Positions 22,101-33,215 are shown, counted from the stretch's first letter. The stretch is DNA of 49,216 nt from Multifurca ochricompacta (GCA_022496185.1 WTXG01000263.1:1-49216), one strand, 5' to 3'. Made by a program: numbers and translations. The notes: generated from the letters alone by a model not told the origin.

Positions 22101-22114
22101 CAGGGCCCATAACC
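22101..22114 (-). other. Primer-binding site of Copia-2
   Basis: GGTTATGGGCCCTG on the minus strand abuts the 5' LTR. It complements an anticodon-region CCCATAACC as in initiator tRNA-Met, the half-tRNA priming known for Copia elements. The identical site is in Copia-1 (42175-42188). Confidence 0.75.
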
Positions 22115-22448
22115 TAATAAATGCAGCCTGAGGTTAGATAATCCAAACTACCTAGAATGGTAGTTATAATTCAGTTATGATGGTCAGAACTGTATATTGA
22201 TTAGTCTTTACCTAGAATGGTAGTTATAACTAGTGCGCATTAGCTACATAGGTAAAGATGAGATAACAGAATACTCACTTCAGTTATGATGGTCAGAACT
22301 GAAGTGAACCATACAGTGAGAGCATCTTTAAATACTGTAAAAGAGTGTGCTTATAGTAACCAAGACAATAAAGGATTGTGTCTAATCAAGTAAGGTATCA
22401 AGGTATTCACAGGAAGATGAAACACAGTCCTAGTGCTACTGCACAAGA
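22115..22448 (-). repeat. 5' LTR of Copia-2, part 1 (rest at 31690-31759)
   Basis: Identical to 17274 onward except for isolated changes, until Gypsy-3 enters after CAAGA. The remaining 70 bp (CACAACTCGC...TCTGACA) are at 31690-31759. Confidence 0.95.
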
Positions 22449-23041
22449 TGTAACGCCTGGTGCGGGCATTCGTCACGATGTGTGATAAGTTGCATAGTGA
22501 AACTACGAAGTCAAATGTGCACTGTCTTTCAAGTACATGGAGGTCGAGTGAGAAGTCAACACCAAGGAGCTAATCCCTTAGTATTGGTGAGCGGAAGAGT
22601 GCCAGAAGCACTGAGACGATTCAAGAGTCAGGTCTTTGAGATCACCCAGAAGGTAATGCACCAAGTCGATTAAGAAGTCGAGTCTAAGGCATACAGGCTA
22701 TCTAGGCAGGCCTTATATACGTAATAGGGATCAGAGTCTAAATCGGAGTAATGCACTCAATGTATCAACAAAGTCGTAATGTAACCAAATGGGGAATGGA
22801 GTCAATGTGGCCAGGTGAGAATATATGTAGATGGATCCAGTATAGTCGCAATTCTGGTGGGAAAATACATAAGAGTTCTTGTGTAAAGTATGAGTCAGAG
22901 ATAAGCACAGCCCAGGTCAAAGATAAGGGACAAATATGTACAAAGGAAGTCATAACATGGTCAACAAAGGGGCAGACAGGGCCAAATGACACGTCACGTG
23001 ATGGAAAAAGGAAACAAGACAATGCAGTGGGGTTCATAACA
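22449..23041 (-). repeat. 3' LTR of Gypsy-3
   Basis: Pairs with 31091-31684. Many differences are C/T or G/A at CpG sites (for example GTCACGTG versus GTCATGTG). The purine tract AGAGAGGGGTAA lies at 23042-23053 on the minus strand. Confidence 0.95.
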
Positions 23042-23057
23042 TTACCCCTCTCTAAGT

Positions 23058-24220
23058 TAGTGTTGTGACGGCCCCAGCTCGGCCTGAAGCCGCAGCTTAG
23101 GCTCGGCTTTTAGCGGCTCAGGCTTGTCAAAACTCAAGCCTGGGCCATAGCGATGGCTTCCGGCTGGCTTAGGTCCGGCTTAGGCCCAAGCCGCGGCTTT
23201 ACAAGTTTTAGTTTGGATCTTCTGATCGCTTTTACTCTGCATTTCTGAAGGACTTGTAGTTTACATTATATCAACCCCTGGCCACTGCTTTGGCCTTCTG
23301 CCATATTATGTCTCCTATTTAACTCATGTAACATAAATTGTCTTAGTTTAGCTTGTATCAATAACAAGTGTTTGTAACAGGTGCTTCTATCCCATGCTTG
23401 CTATGTAGATAAGATAAGATGTTGAGATCGTGGTGAAACTAAGAGTGAAAATCCAGCAAGAATAGACCTAAATAGGTTCTAGTACTATTCTACGAATACC
23501 AAAGCCAATCGAGCATGCAATGTAAATCTAATTAGTTATCAGTGGCTTACTCTTCTAAGTACCCTGACACATCTTGTTTATTAACGCGCAATCATTTCTG
23601 CCAGTCTGGCATTATCTAAAATACATACTAGACTACTTTAGATCACTCTATAATCAAATCATCAAATTGTATTACTCAAACAAAGGCCACGTGTATCTAT
23701 CAGTGTCCATGCGTAGGGCAGCGACTACTTGGCATCACGTGGACTGGGTCAGATCGGTCCAAACTCCTTCTTATCTTATCTAAGTCTAAGAAGGTTGACT
23801 CTGCAAGACACGCAATCGCATGACACCCTCAGGATGGTTTTCAATTGGTCTGGGATGCCAAAAAATGCGCATCCAGGACATGTACTATATCAGCTACTAA
23901 GTTAAAGTAAACAAATGTATTATCTTGCAATGTGATTTAATCACATGATCAGTCTGAGATGTATATACTTAGTATTTTAATTAATGTGAGACATGTTTTT
24001 ATCTCATCAATTGTTTTATCTAAACACAATCACAATTATGTTGCTATTTCTGTACTGGTATTCTGGTTCAACAGTTTGCAAAAATCCGGATAGAAAGCGT
24101 GACTCAGCCACCAAAAGCCATGGGCCGCTGGAAGCCGTTTTCACGGCCTATGTCAGCCTGGCTTTTTCCGGCTCAGAAACGGCCGGCTTACGGCTTTGAG
24201 CCGAGCCGTGCACATCACTA
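23058..24220. mobile_element. hAT-like non-autonomous element, family C, copy 1 (1163 bp)
   Basis: Ends TAGTGTTGTG and (inverted) TAGTGATGTG; 8-bp TSD CTCTAAGT at 23050-23057 and 24221-24228. Both ends carry dense AAGCCG/CGGCTT palindromic repeats, which may be subterminal transposase-binding motifs. The AT-rich interior includes a block resembling the Copia-1 LTR (23225-23345) and a block shared with family A and B elements (23940-24000). No transposase ORF. Confidence 0.9.
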
Positions 24221-24242
24221 CTCTAAGTCCTAGCAGAGCCAG

Positions 24243-25433
24243 CTAGATTGGCATACCATCGTCATCCTGGACCAAGGAGAGGTAGTCGTCGGCTACAGCA
24301 TAGTGGTCTGCATCGTAGTTCTCCTTTTCTTCGTCTGTGGGGCAAACATGTGTTTGTAGAAAACTGTAGGGCCCTCACCTCCCACAGCGAAAGCAGCCGT
24401 CATAAACATGGCAATCAATTTCTTGGTGCCTGGCGTTGTGGGAGAGACACTTGCCACACCATCTGGATGGGTTCTGGACGGTGGGGGCCTGTGTAAGTCA
24501 TCAGAACAGACATTGACGACTCCAGTGTGAGGTGCTTTGGCAATGTCGACATCATTTCTTAGCCATGGGACAACACCAGCTGAGGTGGTACTTGCTGCTA
24601 CAGCGCCAGCAAAGCTTACCATCAGGATTTTCGTGGAGACAGGGCATTTTGAAGCAGTGGGGGTTGAGCCGAGGTGTGAGATTGAGGCGGCAACGTGGAA
24701 GCAGCCAAGCAAAAATATCGGCGTACCATTCAGATATGATCTGGTATGCCTCTCCTTGTTCTAATCTCGTCCTGATGCTTGCCAGGTGGTGTTCTATGTC
24801 GAAAACCCCTCGGTTAATCTTTACCATTTGTCACTCATAATCGTGATGCTGCATCTCCAAGTTATCCCTGAGCACCTGGAATTTGTGCAGCCGTGCAACT
24901 TCCGCGGTTAGCTGCGGCATATGCAGGTCTCAAAGCACTTCGTTGATGGCGAAGGTGCGTGGGTCATGGGCCGACAAGTGTTGTAAGTGTTCTGGCCCCA
25001 AGACATAATGCAGCTGGTTAACGTGCTTCTCTTCTAAGTAGACTGGGGCTCTGTAGACTGGTCCTCCTTTCTCCAAACATCCGGCTACGTCCATACCTTC
25101 ATTGGTGTAGTAGATGTACTTGGCTATTTCTGTGGTGCCGTTGTTCTTGGGAGTTGGGATCATGAGTGGGAAGTAGAACCGTGAGTCAGGGTTGTTCAGG
25201 AAGAACGGAAACTCTGGGGCTTCGTCACTGAAGTCCACGTTGATCAGGTTGTTGGGATGGGGGTGTTCAGGCAGATTAAAATCTTTGTCGATGTCAATGA
25301 TTCTGTCCCCTTTGGCCACCTTGGTGGTCGCATCATAGTCAATAGGAGAAAGTGGGCAAGAAGGAGGATGCACAGGAGTAGATAGGGGAAACGCATCAAT
25401 AGTGGCAGAGGCATGGACTTGTGAGGGAGACAT
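24243..25433 (-). pseudogene. Third ORF of Gypsy-3 with two CCHC zinc knuckles
   Basis: It starts at MSPSQVHASATIDAF, equivalent to the free-standing start of the Gypsy-1 copy, but here lies in frame with pol without an intervening stop. The N-terminal ~190 residues carry the same blocks as Gypsy-1 (DEAPEFPFFLNNP, EIAKYIYYTNEGMDVAGC, GPVYRAPVYLEEK). After a helical stretch come two knuckles: CWRCSSKYHLSWCC and CRHCQSTSHWSRQC, both C-x2-C-x4-H-x4-C. It ends DDGMPI-TAG at 24243. In-frame TGA codons lie near 24930, 24828, 24550 and 24495; most fit CGA to TGA, and the one before the second knuckle fits TGG to TGA. Nucleic-acid binding is likely; the role is unknown. Confidence 0.75.
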
Positions 25434-27605
25434 ATGCTGTATTCTGTCCTGCTCTTTATCTGCTTCTGGGTGGTGTCTATAGAAGTCTTCAATGAGTTTG
25501 GGCGCAAAGACATCTGCAGCAGGTTCCCACGAATTGTCGGCATCAGGGAATCCCTTCCATTTGATCAGATAGTGGAGCTTCTGATTGTGCCCTTGACCCT
25601 TCCATTTCACGTCAGCGATATGTTCTACCTCCCATTCTGGCTCTCCGTCAACTAGGTCAGGAGGAGGTCTGGGGAAATTCTGTCCATGAATGGAGGTCTC
25701 TTTGTATGGCATCAGAAGACTAGTGTGGAAAACGGGATGTATCTTCCAGGTGGCAGGTAATGTGAGTCGGTACGTGACGTCTGAGAGCTTCTGTTCAATT
25801 GAGAAGGGGCCGTGGTGTCTGGGAGCTAATTTCGCTGTTGGGTGTGATGTGTGGATATTACATCCTTCTAACCAGACTTGATCTCTGACCTGGTAGGGCA
25901 TAAACCTAGTGGGCTTCTCGGCCAGGGTCCTTTGTGCCTTCTGGAGGTTTCTATTGGCTGATTCCCATATCTCCTCCCATTGGCCAATACGCTGTGTGAC
26001 TGACAGTACATTGGTAGGCTTATCTGTCCATGTGGTGCAAGGGTCCCATCCCATTATAAGGGAGAAGGGAGTAGCTTTCATCGTTCTGTTTGGCCAGCTG
26101 TTATGTGCGAATTCAGCCATCGCCAGCCATTCTGCCCAGTCATTTTGTCACTTGTTACACCAAAATTGAAGATACTGTTCCAACCATTGATTCGTATGCT
26201 CTGACTGACCATCCGTTTGAGGGTGATATGCCGTAGAGATGTTCTGTTGGATGTTGAGACGTTTACAGAGGGCCCGGGCGAACATAGAAGCAAATCGCAG
26301 GTCTCGGTCAGAGATAATCTTTTGAGGGAGTCCATAGTGTCGATAGACATGGTCTAGGTAAAGTTTCGCAACCCCTTCTGCTGATATCGTCTCATTGCAG
26401 GGGATGAAGAGGGCGGCCTTCGAACAATCATGGTCCGTGATGGTGAGTATCAAGTCGTATCCCTGTGACTGTGGAAGTTTGATGATAAAGTCCATAGCAA
26501 TGGTCTGGAAGGGAGCTGTTGCTATTGGTGTAATAGGTGAAAGTGCCGGTGGCTTTGGGTGAGTGTTTACTTTGTTTGCCTGGCATTCTGCACATCCTTT
26601 GACATATGCTTCTACATCCTTTTTCATATTTGGCCACCAATAATCTCGTTTTGCAAGGGTGTAGGTGTTTGCAATACCGGGGTGTCCTGCAGAGGGAAGG
26701 TTGTGGTGAAAATGGATCACCCCCCTCTTAATGTTGTCGCCACCAGTGACAACCAATCGGTCACTGTCTTTCCACCAGAGGCCGTTTTTCATCTTTATGT
26801 TGTGTGGCTCTGCCCAGGATTTGCACAGCTTCTGATTCATATTCTGTGTCACTTGGGCCCATAGATCCATGTCATGGAGGCTAACAACAGCAGTCTTTGC
26901 AAAGACATCTTCTGGTAAAATGACAATATTGTCATTGTCATTCTCTCCTTCATCATGTCCAGTTGGTCTGGACAAGGCATCGGCTCGTGCATTGCGGGCC
27001 CCAGGTAGGTGCTTGAGCATGAAGTTGTACTCTTCGAGCTCTAAAACCTCTTGTGCTACTCGTCAACTGATCTTATGAGGTTTGCGCCAGTAAAGGAGGT
27101 TGGAGTGGTCCATATAGATGATGGTTTTGTGCGGGGATCCAGCCAAATATGGCCACCAATGCCGTAATGCTTTTACAATAGCCAATAGTTCTCTGTCCCA
27201 GATATCATAGTTCCTTTCTGCTGATGAGAATGTTTCCGAATAGAATGCAACTGGGTGGAGGATCCCTTCTGTATCTCTTTGCAACAAGACTGCTCCATTG
27301 GCGTACATGGAAGCATCAACTTCTAGTTCAAAAGGCTTGGTTAGGTCAGGCTGAACAAGGACTGGTTTGGCGCTGATAATCACTTTTATCTGGTCAAATG
27401 CCTTCTGCTGTGGTTCATCCCAATGCCAGGGTACATCCTTCTTCAAAAGATCATTGAGTGGTCTAGCAATAGCCAAAAATCCCTTGACAAAGCATTGATA
27501 GAAATTACAAAAGCTGATGAATGACCTGACGTCTTTGGTACATTGAGGGATAGACCACTCCTGGATGCCTTGTACCTTTACGGGATCCAATTGTACTTGT
27601 CCTCC
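25434..27605 (-). pseudogene. Gypsy-3 pol, 3' part: RNase H, integrase, chromodomain
   Basis: Following the solo LTR the frame resumes at GGQVQLDPVKVQGIQEW (RT thumb/connection), then RNase H (LEVDASMYANGAVL, YDIWDREL, YMDHSNL), integrase finger (GHPGIANTYT..., GCAECQANK), core (AMDFIIKLPQ, ISDRDLRF, QTDGQSEHTNQ) and chromodomain (EWEVEHIADVKW to KGFPDADNSWEP). TGA codons near 27062 (KIS-stop-RVAQE) and 26148 (CNK-stop-QNDWAEW) replace CGA. No frameshift is seen in this part. It runs directly into the third ORF. Confidence 0.9.
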
Positions 27606-27610
27606 TTTCA

Positions 27611-28188
27611 TGTTACGTCTGGTGCGGGACGTTCCACACAACTTGTGTGACAGCATACTATGCGGGTTCAGGTAAGGGACCAATGGGGCCCCTTGGAGTT
27701 CAGAGATGATGAGTCAAAGTCAAAGAGGCTGCACTCTAAGACGATGTTAAATGGAGGGATGCTGGAAGCACTGAGACAACTGAGCTCAAGGATCAAAGGG
27801 AAGTCCAGAAGACAAACACCAATGTATTCAATAAGTCGAGTCTGAGTTCTACAGTGTAACTATAGCCGACTTATATACGTAAAGAGGTGAGCGTCTATCG
27901 ATAAGAATCATGGAGTCAAGTGGGCCCAAATATCCGGAAGCGGAGGGTGTAAAGCCTGGCTTCTACTGATAGGGGATTAAGTAAATGTCTGGTCATATGA
28001 TAAGGAGATAAGCGATAAGCAAAGATAAAGAGAAACAGGCGTAAACAAGTAAGTAGGTCACAAGGATGGATGGAGAGCACGTGATGGGTCCCACGATGGA
28101 GACGTGATCTGGTAGTGGAGCATGGGCGGCAGGGAGGGGTCGTCATTGGGTAAGAAAAAGAACACAGGAAGAGACGGGGTTTGTAACA
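27611..28188 (-). repeat. Solo LTR of the Gypsy-1 family
   Basis: 578 bp, TGTTACGTCTGG...TTTGTAACA, with TSD TTTCA on both sides (27606-27610, 28189-28193). It matches the Gypsy-1 5' LTR along its length, and removing it restores the Gypsy-3 RT frame. A solo LTR is the usual product of recombination between the two LTRs of a full element. Confidence 0.95.
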
Positions 28189-28193
28189 TTTCA

Positions 28194-29547
28194 GGATAAC
28201 ACCCAGATATTTAACGCTTCTTTGTTCGAAGGAGCATTTGGCTGGTTTCAGATAGAGGTCATGTTTTGCCAGGATATTCAATACTTCATGGACTTGAGTT
28301 TGGTGGTGGTAAATGTTGTCTTTTGTGGCCACTAGGATGTCGTCCATGTACACCACAACTTCTTCTGTAAGGATCAGGTCTCGGAAAATATGATTCATCA
28401 TGGACTGGAAGGTTGCCGGCAAGTTTGTCAAACCAAAGAACATAACGTTGGGTTCAAAAAGTCCTTGATTGGTCTTAAAAGTGGCCTTGGGTTGGTCGCC
28501 TTCTTGGATACGAATGTTGTTATAACCCCAGCGAACATCCATCTTTGAGAACAGGGCTTTATCGCGCATTTTATTGATAATTTCCGAAATTAGAGGGAGT
28601 GGGTAGTTGTTTTTCACCATAAGTTCATTAATCCATCTGTAGTCCTGTACCAGTCGTAGTTTCCCATCCTTCTTTTTAATGAAGAAGAAGGGTGAAGCAT
28701 AAGGTGAGTTGGAGGGTTGTATATATCCTTTTGCCAGATGTTCCTCCAGAAAGGTGGAGAGCACCTCCTTCTCTGGTTGGGACAGTGGGTAGATCTTACA
28801 GTCTACTGATTGCGGGGCATTTGGGACAAAGTCAATGGCATGATCCCAAGGTCGAGAGGGAGGGAAACATTGCGATTCTTCCTCTGAGAAGACCTTCCAG
28901 TGTCGATGATATTCTGCCGGGACTACTTCTTCGAATGTCTTTTCCGGGTTTTTCTGTGCCTCTGCCTGGGCCAATTCCAATGCCTTTGTAACATAGCAAT
29001 ATACCTGATCTACAGGTTCCACGTCACTCCAGGTGACGGCTGATCCCATGACGATAGCATGGGTCAAGGGGTGTCGCACAGTGTAGTCATATCCCAGGGA
29101 TGTAATGAGAACTGGGTAGAAATCTTTGTCCATTGTTGCTTCTGCCCAGTTGATTTTGGGCTCGAATGCTGCCAGCCATGGGTACCCCAAGACCATATCT
29201 TCATCTCCCAAATCTGTAATGAGGAAACGGAGTTGCTTGGTCCGTTCCCCAACCTGTACTTCTAAATCACAGCAATGCATGATTTTCCCAGCTTTGTTAG
29301 CTGTTCCATCTATGTTCCAAATATTTTTTTCTTGGGGAAGCAGTTGTGTCCCCAGTCCTAGTGCCTTCTGGAGTCGTTGACTGATGAAATTATCCATAGC
29401 TCCAGAGTCAATCAATATCCATCTGTCGGCCGTCTTCTGTTTGGTTTCAAAGTGTACTGGTATTTTTAGAGACTTGAAATGACTAGTATACACAGAAGTT
29501 ACATGGAGTGCTCTTGCCCAGGCCGATGGGGTCGAGCCAATCAAAAA
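28194..29547 (-). pseudogene. Gypsy-3 pol, 5' part: protease and RT
   Basis: Begins after the T5 run as FLIGSTPSAWARALHV. Protease ILIDSGAMDNFI and VLGYPWLAAF; RT KKKDGKLRLVQDYRWIN, VRWGYNNIRI, VMFFGLTNLPATFQSMM, VVYMDDILVAT (YMDD), CSFEQRSVKYLGVIL. No stop or frameshift up to the solo LTR, so this is the best-preserved Gypsy RT of the window. The open frame beyond 28194 (to 27916) is LTR sequence, not protein. Confidence 0.9.
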
Positions 29548-31069
29548 TCCTTTTGGCCAAAGGCCTTATCGACGATCAGGGTGCGTACTGCCTCATCTTC
29601 GTTCATCATGTGTTCCCAAATGGCCTCTGCCTTTTGTTCCTTTGTCTTTGGGGCGGTCTTTGGATTTTCCTTGACTGGGGTTGGTAGGTTCTGTGCAGGT
29701 GGTGTTGTAACGGTGGTTGCCACAATTGCTTCAGCAGCGCGGACTGTTTTCTGGGGCAGAATTGTGACATATGCCCTTGGGCTCGGCAATGGAAGCAGCG
29801 ACCCTCCTTCATAAGGTTCTTCTTCTCATCATCGGTGAGGGCTGCATGAGCTTTAGTGCGATCTGCTGATGTGTCCATGGCATTGGGGTCTTGGGAAGTA
29901 GTAGGTTTTATCCCAAATGCTGCCTTCCACTGGTCATGGGTTCTCCCCTTCTTTGTATCCACTCCAAAGCGTGTTTGGAAGTCTAGATAGTCCTGCTGCT
30001 GCATTCTGGCAGCACTCGTCCACTGGCTCCATGACTCAGGGTGATGGAATTGGATAATATTTTTCACCAGAGGGTTGGGCAACCCCTGGGAGAAGAGGTC
30101 GAGTGTTGCCTCTTCATTCACATCGTACCCTGCTCTTTTGGCCAGGTTGTGGAATCTGGCTACATAGCTGTCTAAATCCCCTCTTTCCATTTTGAGGGAC
30201 TTCAATTCTCTGGCGGCCTTCTGCTTGGCCTGTCCATCCGTGAAGGCGTCTTTAAATCTTTGCGCCACTATATCCCACAGATCTTCATCCGTGGTTCTGG
30301 TTCCAGCTGTAACTCTATCATTCAGCCATTCAATCTGCTCCATTGTCCAGTCATTGATGGAGTCTCCTCTAATAAGTGAGAGGAAGAGGTTGGTTTGCTG
30401 GAAAGGGTTTACAATTTGTGGGACGTCATGGTTGAAATTTTTAAATGTCTCAAACTCGAGCATGAACTTTTTGCTCTGGGATTGATTGCTGGTAAACATA
30501 GTTGGGAGGACTCCCGTAAGGCGTCCTGATGGGGGAGGGAGGTTTGGGGCAGGGATAACTGGAGCAGGGTCTGGCAATTGCACAGCAATGGTTGACATCA
30601 TTGGATAAGTGATGGTCGGGGTGTCTGAGGTCTGTCGTGTGATCTGGGGAGAGACTAAAGCAGATATTCTGAACATAGTACTCTTGGGTGCAACTGTCGG
30701 AGCCGTAAAACTAGGGGCTATGACTTGTGTGTCTTCGCTGCTTTCTTCAATATATTCTTCGGTTTCTGAATCTGTGACGATGGCTGGAGGATTCTCTCTC
30801 CAAGGTCCTAAGCCGTACTCTGGTGGGGCAGGTCCTGTGGTAACCCAGGAACGGTGGCTTCTAGAGTAATGGATATGGTACCAGACTCGTTTCTGTTCGT
30901 CGTATTCAACTGGCTGGTACTGGTCGTCATGATAGACATAGTATCCAAACTCGGTTTCAAAATCTTTCCAGATGGCAGAGCCAAGGACTTGTTGTGAAAG
31001 ATTATCCTCATCTCGACAGTCAATGAGTTCTTCAGTGTGCAAGGTCTGGCTTCGGCTAGATGAAGCCAC
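29541..31069 (-). pseudogene. gag: Gypsy-3 Gag (one frameshift)
   Basis: Starts MASSSRSQTLHTEEL. Acidic, aromatic N-terminal region (WKDFETEFGYYVYHDDQYQ), Pro-rich linker, Ty3-type capsid (SGRLTGVLPTMFTSNQSQSKKFMLEF to LFSQGLPNPLVKNII), then knuckle CFHCRAQGHMSQFC. Just after it, near 29750, one base is missing, and the tail (KTVRAAEAIVATTV ... AFGQKDF) continues in another frame to the stop at 29541. That second frame is the one correctly placed for the -1 shift into pol. Confidence 0.9.
29543..29547 (-). other. Putative -1 frameshift site, gag-pol of Gypsy-3
   Basis: GGATTTTTGATTGG on the coding strand: gag GAT TTT TGA, pol TTT TTG ATT GGC. Matches the sites in Gypsy-1 and Gypsy-2. Confidence 0.6.
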
Positions 31070-31090
31070 GGTGGGGGAGACTCGACTTAA

Positions 31091-31684
31091 TGTAACGCCT
31101 GGTGCGGGTGTTCGTCATGACATGTGATAAGTCGTGTAGCAAAACTACGAAGTCAAATGTGCACTGTCTTTCAAGTACATGGAGGTCGAGTGAGAAGTCA
31201 ACACCAAGGAGCTAATCCCTTAGTATTGGTGAGTGGAAGAGTGCCAGAAGCACTGAGATGATTCAAGAGTCGGGTCTTTGAGATCACCCAGAAGGTAATG
31301 CACCAAGTCGATTAAGAAGTCGAGTCTAAGGCATACAGGCTATCTAGGCAGGCCTTATATATGTAATAGGGATCAGAGTCTAAATCAGAGTAACGCACTC
31401 AATGTATCAACAAAGTCGTAATGTAACCGAATGGGGAACGGAGTCAATGTGGGCCAGGTGAGAATATACATAGACAGATCCGGTATAGTCGTGATTCTGG
31501 TGGGAAAATACATAAGAGTTCTTGTGTAAAGTATGAGTCAGAGATAAGCACAGCCTGGGTCAAAGATAAGGGACAAATATGTACAAAGGAAGTCATAACA
31601 CGGTCAACAAAGGGGCAGACAGGGCCAAATGACACGTCATGTGATGGAAAAAGGAAACAAGACGACGCAGCGGGGTTCGTAACA
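31091..31684 (-). repeat. 5' LTR of Gypsy-3
   Basis: Pairs with 22449-23041 and is followed by TSD CAAGA (31685-31689). TATATAAGGCC on the minus strand (about 31354-31364) is the likely TATA element. Confidence 0.95.
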
Positions 31685-31689
31685 CAAGA

Positions 31690-31759
31690 CACAACTCGCT
31701 TGTTAGTACTGCACACTTAGTGATTGATCTGACCTGGCCATATTGATCCATTTCTGACA
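31690..31759 (-). repeat. 5' LTR of Copia-2, part 2
   Basis: The last 70 bp of the LTR begun at 22115; matches 17607-17676. The TSD TGGTA follows at 31760-31764. Confidence 0.9.
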
Positions 31760-31764
31760 TGGTA

Positions 31765-32883
31765 CTTCGACTTATCAAGGCGGTCTATGGAACAAAGCAA
31801 GGTGGCCATGTCTGGTATCAAGACATCAGAGCTAAGCTTGAAAACATAGGATACCAACACACTGAAGCCAACCATGCAGTTTTCGTCCGCCACAGAAACG
31901 CAAAGTCCTCTATCATTGCTCTCTACATTGACGACATCACCATGGTGTCAAAGGACCTAATGGAGATCAATGAAGACAAAGAGGCACTCGGAAATGCCTA
32001 TGAGATGACTGACCTGGGCGAAATCACCTGGATTCTTGGGATGCACATCACGCACAACCATGAGGCCAGATGGATGGCACTCTCCCAAGAAAAATACATC
32101 GAAGAAATCTTGATGTGTTTTGGCAAATCCGACATGCGACCCATTAGCACCCCCACCCTCACAAACGAGCATCTAAGGAAACTCAACTCACCAACAGTTG
32201 ACATCAAAAGGTACCAGCAAGCAATCAGCGCCTTGATGTACCCTATGCTCAGCACCCATCCTGACCTAGCATACACTATTGCAGTGCTCGGGAGGCATGC
32301 TGCAAACCCTGGGGAAGAGCATCAGCAAGCTCTAAACTGTGCTTTCTGTTACCTTAGAGCTACAAGCAGCACAAAGCTTGTCTTCAAACATGATGCACCT
32401 AAGGGAACTGAGCTGTACAGCTATGTCAATGCTGACTGGGCCAGTGATGTGAATGATCAGAAGTCCACATCAGGTTTCATTTTCCTACTTGCTGGAGGAG
32501 CCATTAGCTGGAGCTCTAAGAAGCAACCATCCATCGTGCTATTGAGCACTGAAGCCAAGTATATTGCTGGAGCTCATGCTGCAAAAGAAGCTGTCTGGTT
32601 ATGTCAGTTACTAGCTGAGATCCACCAGAAAAGCGACTCACCAACAACCCTCTGCATGGACAATCAATCTGCAATATCCATTGCCTGAAACCCTGAGTTC
32701 CATGATCGCACCAAACACATTGAGATAAGGCATCACTTCTTGAGGCACATGTGCGAAAACCAAGTCATCGAATTGAAATATGTGCCAACGGAAGAGCAAC
32801 TTGCCAACATGTTGACAAAGGGCCTTGTCCGTGAGAAACATGAGAAGTTCGTAGATGTGATGGGAGTTCAGCATGCAGGCTAA
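31765..32883 (+). pseudogene. Copia-3 RT C-terminal part and RNase H, one in-frame TGA
   Basis: Continues from 17273: VLRLIKAVYGTKQGGHVWYQ, LYIDDITMVSKD (YIDD in place of YVDD), EMTDLGEITWILGM, STHPDLAYTIAVLGRHAANP, then RNase H NADWASDVNDQKSTSGFIFLLAGGAISWSSKKQ, STEAKYIAGAHAAKEAVWL and DNQSAISIA. TGA at 32686 stands where Arg is expected (IA-R-NPEFHDRTKHIEIRHHF) and the frame then stays open to TAA at 32881-32883. This is the only plus-strand Copia in the window. The N-terminal half lies left of the window or is lost. Confidence 0.85.
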
Positions 32884-33215
32884 GGGGGTGTGTTGGAAGT
32901 GCAGCCATAGCATGCAATCAATTGATACCAGAGATGGTGGCCCAAGTCCGATCACTACTGTATCAACGCAACACAATATTCAGAGCACACAGGTTGTGCA
33001 ATTTTCCTTTATCATAAAGACTCAGTAGCATAGTTAGAAACCTCAGTCTTTCTATTCCAAAGACTGAGGTCAGTACTCTCTGTGTTACAGCTACATTATT
33101 ACTTTACTGATTCATTGTGTAGCTATGCATTTATAGGTATTAACAAATCATACAGTCTTTCTATTCCAAAGACTGAGCTACGCATTTATAGCTCACTACA
33201 ACTACATTACTACTA
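32884..33215 (+). repeat. Polypurine tract and 3' LTR start of Copia-3
   Basis: GGGGGTG right after the pol stop, then TGTTGGAAGTGCAGCC (32891), a typical Copia LTR start. The LTR holds two copies of TCTTTCTATTCCAAAGACTG. Its 3' end is not certain; the 5' LTR is outside the window. Confidence 0.7.

Larger units (their letters stand above)
22449..31684 (-). mobile_element. Gypsy-3: chromodomain Ty3/Gypsy retrotransposon
   Basis: LTRs at 22449-23041 and 31091-31684 (593 and 594 bp; TGTAACGCC...GTAACA), TSD CAAGA at 22444-22448 and 31685-31689 inside the Copia-2 LTR. Minus-strand gag, pol and third ORF. Later insertions: a solo LTR in RT (27611-28188) and a family-C hAT-like element next to the 3' LTR (23058-24220). 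Pol and the third ORF share one frame, interrupted only by the LTR and by TGA codons. Confidence 0.95.
17274..31759 (-). mobile_element. Copia-2: Ty1/Copia retrotransposon, 5' LTR split by Gypsy-3
   Basis: The left LTR (17274-17676) and the split right LTR (22115-22448 plus 31690-31759) are 403 and 404 bp. TGGTA flanks both ends (17269-17273, 31760-31764). On the minus strand the LTR reads TGTC...TTATTA. A purine run (CATGGGGGGA) precedes the 3' LTR, and a GGTTATGGGCCCTG primer site follows the 5' LTR. The coding region is badly frameshifted; this is an old copy. Confidence 0.9.

Noticed and set aside
24293..24712. Separate 139-aa ORF on the minus strand
   Set aside because: It overlaps the third ORF of Gypsy-3 in another frame; the knuckle-bearing frame is the conserved one.
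27916..28193. C-terminal extension of Gypsy-3 RT
   Set aside because: It is translation of the inserted solo LTR; the frame truly resumes after 27605.
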